Assembly (NCBI GenBank): GCA_964547415.1
Contig: CAZJNX010000058.1
Location: 1 to 23,874 of the forward strand
Reading direction: 5' to 3'
DNA length: 23,874 nucleotides
Source: CAZJNX01 sp964547415
GTDB lineage: Bacteria > Pseudomonadota > Alphaproteobacteria > Rhizobiales > Amorphaceae
Both the position numbers and the translations under genes were made by a program. This document shows positions 1 to 6,248 of the stretch, in pieces. Each line of letters starts with the position of its first letter. Within the stretch, counting starts at the first letter, position 1. The notes below the pieces were generated by a model. It did not search any database. It worked only from the letters and a program-made list of their open reading frames with translations, and had not been told where the DNA came from.

Positions 1-450
1 CGCATCCGCCTCGCGGGCGAGGGCGAGGCCGGCTTCATGGGCGGCCCGCCGGGCGACCTGTACATCTTCCTGTCGATCCGGCCCCACGCCTTCTTCCAGC
101 GGGAGGGAGCGGACCTTGCCTGCCGCATGCCCATCTCCCTCGTCCAGGCCGCGCTCGGCGGCACCTTCGAGGTCCCCACCATCGACGGCGGGCGCACCAA
201 GGTGAAGGTGCCCGAAGGCACCCAGACCGGCCGCCAGTTCCGCCTCAAGGGCAAGGGGATGCCGGTCCTGCGCTCCCAGCAGTACGGGGACATGTACATC
301 CAGGTGGTGGTGGAGACGCCCCGCAACCTCACCCGTCGGCAGCGCGAGCTCCTGGAAGCGTTCGAGGAGGAGAGCTCCCACGACAACCATCCGGAGTCCC
401 ACGGTTTCTTCTCCCGCGTGCGGGAGTTCTTCGACAACCTGAGCCACTAG
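1..450 (+). CDS. dnaJ: DnaJ chaperone, C-terminal part (5' end outside window)
   Basis: This is the last 149 residues of the Hsp40 co-chaperone DnaJ, which delivers unfolded proteins to DnaK and stimulates its ATPase in the cytoplasm. The frame is open from base 1, so the J domain, the Gly/Phe linker and the zinc-finger repeats lie upstream of the window. Visible are the end of the first substrate-binding beta domain (GGPPGDLYIFLSIRPHAFF), the second one (ALGGTFEVPTIDGG, then VKVPEGTQTGRQFRLKGKG), and the typical end with GDMYIQVVVETP, LTRRQRELLEAFE and a terminal FFSRVREFFDNL helix. Nothing in the visible part looks damaged. A terminator-like hairpin follows 25 bases after the stop, so pmtA downstream is probably transcribed separately. 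Confidence 0.96.
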   Translation, partial: RIRLAGEGEAGFMGGPPGDLYIFLSIRPHAFFQREGADLACRMPISLVQAALGGTFEVPTIDGGRTKVKVPEGTQTGRQFRLKGKGMPVLRSQQYGDMYIQVVVETPRNLTRRQRELLEAFEEESSHDNHPESHGFFSRVREFFDNLSH

Positions 451-475
451 GCCGATGCCGGCCATAGCGACAGCC

Positions 476-509
476 GCTCGGCGCCGACGAAGGCGGCGGC
501 AGCCGTTTT
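476..509 (+). terminator. Rho-independent terminator candidate after dnaJ
   Basis: An imperfect GC-rich stem has its left arm at 476-486 and its right arm at 494-503, with a 7-base loop, one bulge and one mismatch. It is followed almost at once by TTTT at 506-509. It lies 25 bases past the dnaJ stop and before pmtA. Confidence 0.5.
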
Positions 510-579
510 CTCCCCGCCCGTCGCGGCCCTGACGGGGCCTCGCCCTTCCCTCCTCCCGACGTTCCGGCAGACGCGCTCC

Positions 580-1272
580 ATGCAGAACCAGGCCTTCAAG
601 CTCCTGCCCGCCCAGAAGACCGAGGCCGACGCCACGCCGTCGCCGGACCGGGAGGCGCCACCGACCGCCCGCCGCGGCCGGCCGCGCCGCATCGGCGCCT
701 TTCCCGACAAGCTCGCCGACGACATGCGGTTCCTGAAGACCTGGGCCGAGCACCCCCTCTCCACAGCTGCCGTCACCCCCTCGGGCGTGATGCTGTCCCG
801 CCTGATGGCGAGCTTCGTGGAGGCGGAGCGGCCCGGCCCCGTGGTGGAGCTCGGGCCGGGCACCGGCGTCGTCACCCGCGCCATGCTCGCCCGCGGCATC
901 CCGGAGGAGCGGCTCGTCCTCATTGAGTGGAACGGGGAGTTCTGCGACCTCCTCGCCGAGCGCTTCCCCCGCGCCACCGTGATGCGCGGCGACGCGTTCG
1001 CCCTCGGAAAGACCCTCGCCGACATGCCCGACCACAGCCTCGCCTCGGTGATCTCGGGCCTTCCCCTCTTCATCAAGCCGGTGCCCGCGCGCGAGCGGCT
1101 GATCGACGACGCGCTGCGCCTGATGGCGCCGGGCGCCCCGTTCATCCAGTTCTCCTACGCGCTGGTGCCGGCCGTTCCCAACAAGCCGCGACGGTACGCC
1201 ATCGACCGCTCGTCCTGGGTGCTCGCCAACCTGCCGCCCGCCCGTGTGTGGACGTACCGGGCGATCGTCTGA
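580..1272 (+). CDS. pmtA: Phosphatidylethanolamine N-methyltransferase (PmtA, rhizobial type)
   Basis: This SAM-dependent methyltransferase most likely converts phosphatidylethanolamine stepwise to phosphatidylcholine at the inner face of the cytoplasmic membrane, as PmtA does in rhizobia and Brucella. The 230-residue protein has the SAM-binding motif I VVELGPGTGVVTRAML near residues 88-103. It also has LIEWNGEFCDLLAERFP (acidic end of strand 2), an SGLPLF motif IV, and FIQFSYALVP near the end. The family usually starts close to the DDMRFLKTWAEHP helix. Here about 45 extra residues rich in Pro, Arg and Ala precede it, which may be a disordered extension. No clear Shine-Dalgarno sequence precedes this ATG, so a later start is possible. 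The dnaJ–pmtA order is one I recall from rhizobia. Family assignment is confident; substrate rests on similarity. Confidence 0.85.
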   Translation: MQNQAFKLLPAQKTEADATPSPDREAPPTARRGRPRRIGAFPDKLADDMRFLKTWAEHPLSTAAVTPSGVMLSRLMASFVEAERPGPVVELGPGTGVVTRAMLARGIPEERLVLIEWNGEFCDLLAERFPRATVMRGDAFALGKTLADMPDHSLASVISGLPLFIKPVPARERLIDDALRLMAPGAPFIQFSYALVPAVPNKPRRYAIDRSSWVLANLPPARVWTYRAIV

Positions 1273-1295
1273 CGCCTGGCGCGCGCACCCCCATT
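1269..1295 (+). promoter_or_regulatory. Candidate heat-shock (RpoH) promoter for hslV-GNAT-hslU
   Basis: CCCCATT at 1289-1295 matches the heat-shock sigma factor -10 core (CCCCAT). A weak -35 match, CTGACG at 1269-1274, lies 14 bases upstream and overlaps the pmtA stop codon. The hslV start is about 50 bases downstream. HslVU is a classical RpoH target, which is the main support. The -35 match is poor. Confidence 0.3.
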
Positions 1296-1345
1296 GAGAG
1301 GGCGGCCCGCGCGTCCATATGGAAGCGGCAGGGACGAAGGACGCC

Positions 1346-1909
1346 ATGACAGACCACGACAGCCACACCGCTCCCCTCCTCCACGGCACCACGATCCTCA
1401 CCGTCCGCAAGGGCGGCAAGGTGGTGGTGGCCGGCGACGGCCAGGTCTCCTTCGGCCAGACTGTGATGAAGGCGAGCGCCCGCAAGGTGCGCCCGATCGG
1501 GGGCGGCAAGGTGATCTCCGGCTTCGCGGGCGCCACCGCCGACGCCTTCACCCTGCTCGAGCGGCTCGAGACCAAGCTCGAGCAGTATCCCGACCAGCTC
1601 CTGCGCGCGGCCGTCGAGCTCGCCAAGGACTGGCGGACCGACCGCTACCTGCGCCGCCTCGAGGCGATGATGATCGTCGCCGACCGGAACCAGTCGCTGG
1701 TGCTCACCGGCAACGGCGACGTCTTGGAACCGGAGGACGGCGTCATGGGCATCGGCTCGGGCGGGCTCTACGCCCTGTCGGCCGCGCGGGCGCTGATGGA
1801 CACCGACCTCGGCGCCGAGGAGGTGGCGCGGCGCGCCATGGGGATCGCGGCCGAGATCTGCGTGTACACCAACGACCGGCTGGTGGTCGAAACGCTGGAC
1901 GCGGAATGA
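1346..1909 (+). CDS. hslV: ATP-dependent protease proteolytic subunit HslV
   Basis: HslV (ClpQ) forms the dodecameric peptidase core of the cytosolic HslUV protease, a bacterial relative of the proteasome beta subunit. I chose ATG 1346 because GAAGG ends 5 bases before it; a more upstream in-frame ATG at 1319 lacks this. The 187-residue product carries a short propeptide, and the expected N-terminal nucleophile is Thr15 in HGTTILTVRKGG, compared with E. coli HslV, which begins MTT. Other family motifs are VVVAGDGQVSFGQTVMK, GFAGATADAFTLLERLE, AVELAKDWRTDRYLRRLEA, TGNGDV and GIGSGGLYALSAARAL. Its stop codon overlaps the start of the GNAT gene (ATGA), and hslU follows, so the three genes are very likely one transcript. 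Confidence 0.96.
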   Translation: MTDHDSHTAPLLHGTTILTVRKGGKVVVAGDGQVSFGQTVMKASARKVRPIGGGKVISGFAGATADAFTLLERLETKLEQYPDQLLRAAVELAKDWRTDRYLRRLEAMMIVADRNQSLVLTGNGDVLEPEDGVMGIGSGGLYALSAARALMDTDLGAEEVARRAMGIAAEICVYTNDRLVVETLDAE

Positions 1910-2421
1910 CCGTCGGGGCGGCCGCCGCCATCGGCTTGCGCCCGGCGGCGGAGGAGGATCGTCCGCCCGTCGCGCGCTGGCCCGCCGAGCCGCACGTGCG
2001 GGAGGGGCGGGGCGATCCGCAGGAAGAGCTCGCCCCCATCGCCGGCGACATCGGCGCCGGGCACGTCGCCGGTTCCCTCGCGACGCTCGGGGGTGCACCC
2101 TTCGGCTCCGTCGAGGCGTGGGACCCGCGGGCGTTCGGCCTGCTCCACGACCAGCCGGCGGGAACGCGCGGGATCGACCCGTTCATCGGTGCTCCCGCGT
2201 TCCTCGGCCGGGGCCTCGGTGCGGGCCCCGTCCGGGCGATGGCGGAGCGGCTCTTCGAGGGCGGCGTTCCGCGGGTGGTGATCGACCCCGATCCCGCCGA
2301 CGCGCGGGCGATCCGGGCCTGCGAACGGTCCGGCTCCCGCGCCCTCGGCGTCCGCGTCCTCGCGGGCGACGCGGTGCTCCTCATGGCGCGCGACCGGCCA
2401 ACGGAAAGCGAAGCAAGATGA
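1906..2421 (+). CDS. GNAT acetyltransferase (AAC(6')-like), apparently diverged, between hslV and hslU
   Basis: A 171-residue protein of the GNAT fold, related to the group annotated as AAC(6')-type acetyltransferases. The acetyl-CoA pyrophosphate-binding segment is recognisable as FLGRGLGAG (Arg-x-x-Gly-x-Gly) near residues 104-112, after TRGIDPFIG. VVIDPDPADARAIRACERSG follows, the usual end of the cofactor site. The gene begins inside the hslV stop (ATGA) and ends inside the hslU start (ATGA), so all three are translationally coupled. Compared with the relatives I remember, several usually conserved positions look changed: the WW pair after PHVRE reads GR, and the KAGF-like segment reads RSGS. 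The enzyme may have lost or changed activity while the frame is kept by the overlaps. No antibiotic-resistance role should be assumed. Confidence 0.8.
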   Translation: MTVGAAAAIGLRPAAEEDRPPVARWPAEPHVREGRGDPQEELAPIAGDIGAGHVAGSLATLGGAPFGSVEAWDPRAFGLLHDQPAGTRGIDPFIGAPAFLGRGLGAGPVRAMAERLFEGGVPRVVIDPDPADARAIRACERSGSRALGVRVLAGDAVLLMARDRPTESEAR

Positions 2422-3722
2422 CCAACTTCTCCCCCCGCGAGATCGTCTCCGAGCTCGACCGCTACATCATCGGCCAGAAGGACGCGAAGCGCGCGGTCGC
2501 GATCGCGCTCAGGAACCGCTGGCGCCGGCAACAGCTCGACGAGGACATCCGCGACGAGGTGCTGCCGAAGAACATCCTGATGATCGGGCCCACCGGCGTC
2601 GGCAAGACCGAGATCTCCCGCCGCCTCGCCAAGCTCGCCCAGGCGCCGTTCCTCAAGGTGGAGGCGACCAAGTTCACCGAGGTGGGCTATGTCGGCCGCG
2701 ACGTGGAATCGATCGTGCGGGATCTCGTGGAGACGGGACTCGCCCAGGTGCGCGAGATGCGCCGCAAGGACGTGCGTGCCACCGCCCACGTCGCCGCCGA
2801 GGAGCGGGTGGTGGAGGCCCTCGTCGGCAAGAACGCCTCGCCCGCCACGCGCGACGCCTTCCGCAAGCGGCTGCGCGACGGCGAGCTCGACGACAAGGAG
2901 ATCGAGATCGAGATCACCGCCGCCCCGCAGATGCCGTCCTTCGACCTGCCGGGGATGCCGGGGGGCAACATCGGCGTCATGAACCTGTCGGACCTGTTCG
3001 GCAAGGCCTTCGGCGGGGTGAAGAAGACCCACCGCACCACGGTGCGCGATTCCTACGAGCTCCTGATCGCCGAGGAATCCGACAAGCTCCTCGACCAGGA
3101 GAAGCTGACGAAGGAGGCGCTCCGCTCGGTGGAGAACAACGGCATCGTCTTCCTCGACGAGATCGACAAGATCACCGTGCGCTCGGACCGCATGGGCGGC
3201 GACGTCTCCCGCGAGGGCGTGCAGCGGGACCTCCTGCCGCTGGTGGAGGGCACCACCGTGCAGACCAAGCACGGCCCGGTGAAGACGGACCACATCCTGT
3301 TCATCGCCTCGGGCGCCTTCCACGTGTCGAAGCCCTCCGACCTTCTGCCGGAGCTGCAGGGCCGCCTGCCGATCCGCGTCGAGCTCGCCCCCCTCACCAA
3401 GGAGGACTTCCGCTCCATCCTGACGGAGACGGAGGCGAGCCTCATCCGCCAGTCCGTGGCGCTGATGAAGACGGAAGGGGTGGAGCTCGTCTTCACGGAC
3501 GATGCGATCGACGAGATCGCCCAGGTGGCCGTCGACATCAACGCGACGGTGGAGAACATCGGCGCCCGCCGCCTGCAGACGGTGATCGAGCGGGTCCTCG
3601 ACGAGATCTCCTTCACCGCGTCCGACCGGAGCGGCGAGCGCATCGAGATCGACGGCGCCTACGTCAAGGAGACGGTGAGCGACATCGCCCGGAACGCGGA
3701 CCTCAGCCGCTTCATCCTGTAG
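2418..3722 (+). CDS. hslU: ATP-dependent protease ATPase subunit HslU
   Basis: HslU (ClpY) is the AAA+ unfoldase that recognises, unfolds and threads substrates into HslV. The 434-residue length is normal for the family. Visible are the N-terminal SPREIVSELDRYIIGQKDAK, Walker A GPTGVGKT (57-64), and the pore loop GYVGRD (90-95). The intermediate (I) domain includes the Met/Gly/Pro-rich stretch MPSFDLPGMPGG. Walker B is IVFLDEIDK near 243-251, sensor 2 is GARRL from 382, and the C-terminal tail LSRFIL docks between HslV subunits. The start ATG overlaps the GNAT stop by four bases, which fixes it. The gene faces the minus-strand CMD gene, with a shared hairpin between them. Confidence 0.97.
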   Translation: MTNFSPREIVSELDRYIIGQKDAKRAVAIALRNRWRRQQLDEDIRDEVLPKNILMIGPTGVGKTEISRRLAKLAQAPFLKVEATKFTEVGYVGRDVESIVRDLVETGLAQVREMRRKDVRATAHVAAEERVVEALVGKNASPATRDAFRKRLRDGELDDKEIEIEITAAPQMPSFDLPGMPGGNIGVMNLSDLFGKAFGGVKKTHRTTVRDSYELLIAEESDKLLDQEKLTKEALRSVENNGIVFLDEIDKITVRSDRMGGDVSREGVQRDLLPLVEGTTVQTKHGPVKTDHILFIASGAFHVSKPSDLLPELQGRLPIRVELAPLTKEDFRSILTETEASLIRQSVALMKTEGVELVFTDDAIDEIAQVAVDINATVENIGARRLQTVIERVLDEISFTASDRSGERIEIDGAYVKETVSDIARNADLSRFIL

Positions 3723-3740
3723 GGGTCGCGGACGTCGGAA

Positions 3741-3773
3741 GGCGCCGCGGTCACTCGCCCCGCCCGCGGCGCC
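3741..3773. terminator. Hairpin between convergent hslU and CMD-domain gene
   Basis: A perfect 10-bp inverted repeat, GGCGCCGCGG (3741-3750) and CCGCGGCGCC (3764-3773), has a 13-base loop. It starts 18 bases past the hslU stop, and its right half lies inside the last codons of the opposite gene. No T-tract follows on either strand, so it may be an mRNA-end stabiliser or a factor-assisted bidirectional terminator. Confidence 0.45.
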
Positions 3774-4290
3774 GCACGGTCCGGCGGGCCGGCGCGCTGG
3801 CGGTGCGGCGGCGCGGCCGGCGGGGCGAGGGCGGGGCGCCCGCGGCGGCGGGCTCGGTCTCCCCCTCCTCCTCTTCGCGGGGGCCGCGGTCGGCGAGAAA
3901 CGCCTCGTCGATGGGGACCTGGAGGCCGGTGGCGAGGCGGTTCGTCTGGCTCGCCATCCCGACGACGGCGAACAGCTCGGCGAGGATCGCGTCGGAGATG
4001 CCGTGGGCGCGGGCCGCGGCCGTGTGGGAGCGGATGCAGTACTCGCAGCCGTTCGCCGTCGACACGGCGATGTAGAGGAGCTCCTTGGTGATCGGGTCGA
4101 GGGCGCCTGGCGCCATCGTCCCCTTCAGGCTCGACCAGGTGCGCTCGAGGAGCCCGGGATCGTTGGCGAGCACACGCCAGAAGTTGTTGACGTACTCGGT
4201 GCCGCGGGTCGCGCGGATGTCGTTGAACACCGCGGCGGCGCGTGGGCTCAACTCCTCGTCGGAAAGCATCGGCAGCGTCGGCATCGGCAT
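3751..4290 (-). CDS. Carboxymuconolactone decarboxylase / AhpD-like family protein
   Basis: A 179-residue cytoplasmic protein of the CMD/AhpD fold. The redox motif CEYC (82-85) with His89 sits in TANGCEYCIRSHTAAARAHG. Members with this Cys-x-x-Cys-x-x-x-His usually act as alkylhydroperoxidase-like disulfide reductases rather than decarboxylases. It starts at ATG 4290, with AAGGAG placed 5 bases before it. The body up to about residue 133 is family-like. The last ~45 residues (RGPREEEEGETEP, then Pro/Arg/Ala-rich) form a charged, probably disordered tail that I do not expect in the family. It lies 94 bases downstream of the Omp19-like gene on the same strand and may be cotranscribed. A peroxide-defence role is inferred only from the motif. 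Confidence 0.88.
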   Translation of the reverse strand: MPMPTLPMLSDEELSPRAAAVFNDIRATRGTEYVNNFWRVLANDPGLLERTWSSLKGTMAPGALDPITKELLYIAVSTANGCEYCIRSHTAAARAHGISDAILAELFAVVGMASQTNRLATGLQVPIDEAFLADRGPREEEEGETEPAAAGAPPSPRRPRRRTASAPARRTVRRRGRGE

Positions 4291-4384
4291 CCCCTCTCCT
4301 TCCGCGGGCCCTCTGTCGCCCGCGCCGCTTCGCCCCCTCCCCCGCCCGCCCGGGCGCCTCGCCTCGCCCTGCCGCGCGTGCGGC

Positions 4385-4924
4385 TCATCGGCTGACGGTT
4401 ACCGCCCGCCCGGCGGCGCTCGAGCCGGAGAAGGTCTGCTGGCCGGTCGCGAGGAGGGTGGCGACGGTCTGTCCCTCCCCGCCCTTCAGCGTCACCGTCT
4501 TGCCCGTGAGGTCCCAGGCGGAGATGGACGACAGCGCCTCGCCGGTGCAGCCGCGGGTGGAGGCGCGATAGCCGCCGGTCCACTGGGTGAGCGACATGAA
4601 GAGCTGGCACGTCTCCCCGCCCGAGGACAGGGCCCAGCCGCCGACGAGGTCGTTGCGCGAGACCTCGAGCGCCGTCTCCTCCGGCGGCAGGGCGGCGACC
4701 TCGGTCTCCTCGGCGGCGGGCTCGGCGTCGAGCGGCTCCTCGTTCGTCGGCGGCGGCTCCACGGGCGCGAGCGTCGTCTGCTGGACGGGGGTGGCGGGCG
4801 TGGCGGGGAGCGGCGAGGCCTGGAAGCGCGTCCCGCTCGTGCAGCCTGCGAGGGCGGCGGCGGCGGCGAGGAGGACGATGGCCGTCCGCGCCGCACCCGC
4901 GCTCGCCGGAACCAGTTCGTGCAT
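4385..4924 (-). CDS. Omp19-like lipoprotein with protease-inhibitor (Inh) domain
   Basis: A 179-residue predicted lipoprotein. ATG 4924 is chosen because GAGG sits just upstream and the product then begins with a normal lipoprotein signal, a hydrophobic VLLAAAAALAGC whose Cys would be lipidated. A Pro/Glu/Ala-rich linker follows (about residues 35-90). The C-terminal domain has LVGGWALSSGGETCQLFMSL, then STRGCTGEALSSISAWDL and GKTVTLKG. This is the pattern of the Inh/Omp19 family, small beta-barrels that inhibit proteases in the periplasm or at the outer membrane (Brucella Omp19). The two cysteines (ETCQL and RGCTG) probably form the family disulfide. It follows the methyltransferase gene by 166 bases on the same strand; the separate stem-loop in between suggests its own transcript. 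Confidence 0.85.
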   Translation of the reverse strand: MHELVPASAGAARTAIVLLAAAAALAGCTSGTRFQASPLPATPATPVQQTTLAPVEPPPTNEEPLDAEPAAEETEVAALPPEETALEVSRNDLVGGWALSSGGETCQLFMSLTQWTGGYRASTRGCTGEALSSISAWDLTGKTVTLKGGEGQTVATLLATGQQTFSGSSAAGRAVTVSR

Positions 4925-5009
4925 TGTCGACCTCGGCTGAGCCGTCGTGGCGGAAGCGGGGCGGGCGGCGCCGACGCCCCGCGCGTTCCGACGGACAATA
5001 GCGACTCGC

Positions 5010-5032
5010 CCGGCCGCCATCAAAGGCGCCGG
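5010..5032 (-). terminator. Weak stem-loop downstream of the methyltransferase gene
   Basis: Complementary arms CCGGCCGCC (5010-5018) and GGCGCCGG (5025-5032) enclose a 6-base loop with one bulged base. It lies about 60 bases past the methyltransferase stop on the minus strand. No T-tract follows, so function is uncertain. A second stem, GCGGGGCG/CGCCCCGC (4956-4982), lies further on. Confidence 0.25.
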
Positions 5033-5090
5033 GGCGGCGGCGGCGGGACCGGCGGCCCGCGAAGGTCCGGACGTTGCCCGGATGCGACGG

Positions 5091-6209
5091 TCAGGCCTTC
5101 TCCATGACCATGACGATGTGAATGTAATCCATGGCGTGACCTTCCGGGTCCTCGGCCACCAGGTCCTCGTAGGACTTGTAGAAGTCGTCGACGATGGCGG
5201 CCGCCTCGGCCGGCGGGCGCCCGTCGAGCGCCGTCAGGAACACCGTCTCGGACCAGGAGCGCATCGTCGGGATCAGGCTCTCGGCGAAGGCGCGGGGCGA
5301 CATCGTCCCGCCCGAGGCGGCGAAGGCCTCCTCGAACGGGCAGCGGGTGTGGAGGCTCTTCGCCTCCAGGAGGCCAAGGCCGGCCGCGCGCACCGGCGAA
5401 TCGGGGTCGGTCAGCGGGGCCGTGAACTCCTCCATGGTCCGGTAGTACTGGGCGAAGGTCGCCTTCTCGTACTCGGCCGGCGTGATCCGGCCGGCCTCGG
5501 CGAGGCGGCGCCACAGCATGTCGAAGGTGTCGAACATGTGGCGCCCGCCGGTGTTGCCGAGGTAGCGCCCCGCCTCGTCGATGCCGAAATTGAGGACGAC
5601 GAGGCGCCCGCCCGGCTTCAACTCGCGCGCCCGGGCGAGGAGGATCGTCTCCCAGTCCTTGCGCGCCCGCTCAGCGAACAGGGCCGCCTCCTCCCCTTCC
5701 GCGCCGACGGCGTGGACGTGGGTGGTGATCTCGCAGGGCTTCTCGGAGACGTAGTGCATGGCCGTCGCCGAGAAGCCGAGGTCGAGCGTCCCCGTCGGGA
5801 AGAGCTGGCGGTGGAAGCCGGTGCCGCAGCCATGGACGAAGATGCCGGGGAGCTTCGCCTGGTAGGCGAGGGCCGGGTCGCCCTGGAGGCCCTGCATGGT
5901 GCGGAAGAGGGTCGAGAAATCGTTGGAGGGAAGGTCGGTGTAGGTGATGACGATCTCCCGCCCGTCCCCAGCCTCGCGCAGGCGAGAGAAGACCGCGTCC
6001 CACATCTCGCGGCTGGTGCCCCCGTCGGCCGCCCCGTAGTCGGCGACGCGCAGGACGCCGTCCGCCCCCGGCCGGGCCGGCAGGCCCTCCTTCACGAGGG
6101 GCAGCGCCCAGTCGATGACGCGCTTGGCGCCCACGGTGCGCTCGGAATAGTAGCCGCCTCCCCGCATGGACAGGACGGCCTGGGTGCTGCGGCCGGTCTC
6201 CTCGGTCAT
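5091..6209 (-). CDS. SABATH-type SAM-dependent carboxyl methyltransferase
   Basis: A 372-residue protein matching the SABATH family (Methyltransf_7), best known from plants, where it transfers methyl from SAM to carboxyl groups of acids such as salicylate, jasmonate and indole-acetate. Seen in order are the N-terminal MRGGGYYSERTVGAKRVI (15-32, counterpart of the plant Met-x-Gly-Gly start) and the SAM loop VADYGAADGGTS with Asp57. The hallmark DLPSNDFSTLF follows at 92-102, then FHRQLFP, then FSATAMHYVS. Its His152-Tyr153 correspond to the His-Trp pair that holds the substrate carboxylate in plant enzymes. ATG 6209 has AAGAAGGA about 10 bases upstream. It begins 39 bases after dctM, so it is probably the last gene of the TRAP operon. 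Family is well supported; substrate is unknown and could be the acid taken up by the transporter. Confidence 0.85.
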   Translation of the reverse strand: MTEETGRSTQAVLSMRGGGYYSERTVGAKRVIDWALPLVKEGLPARPGADGVLRVADYGAADGGTSREMWDAVFSRLREAGDGREIVITYTDLPSNDFSTLFRTMQGLQGDPALAYQAKLPGIFVHGCGTGFHRQLFPTGTLDLGFSATAMHYVSEKPCEITTHVHAVGAEGEEAALFAERARKDWETILLARARELKPGGRLVVLNFGIDEAGRYLGNTGGRHMFDTFDMLWRRLAEAGRITPAEYEKATFAQYYRTMEEFTAPLTDPDSPVRAAGLGLLEAKSLHTRCPFEEAFAASGGTMSPRAFAESLIPTMRSWSETVFLTALDGRPPAEAAAIVDDFYKSYEDLVAEDPEGHAMDYIHIVMVMEKA

Positions 6210-6248
6210 GGCCTTGCGATCCTTCTTGTTGGCGCTCGGGGCAAGACC

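Noticed and set aside
1906..2421. Reading the GNAT gene as an aminoglycoside-resistance gene
   Set aside because: Its position between hslV and hslU and its altered conserved residues argue for a housekeeping or decayed GNAT. Similarity to AAC(6') is at family level only.
1743..3323. A long minus-strand open frame opposite hslV, GNAT and hslU, and similar long antisense frames at 18102-19904, 9543-11087 and 11274-13077
   Set aside because: All lie opposite well-recognised genes, show no motif, and have compositions typical of GC-rich shadow frames.
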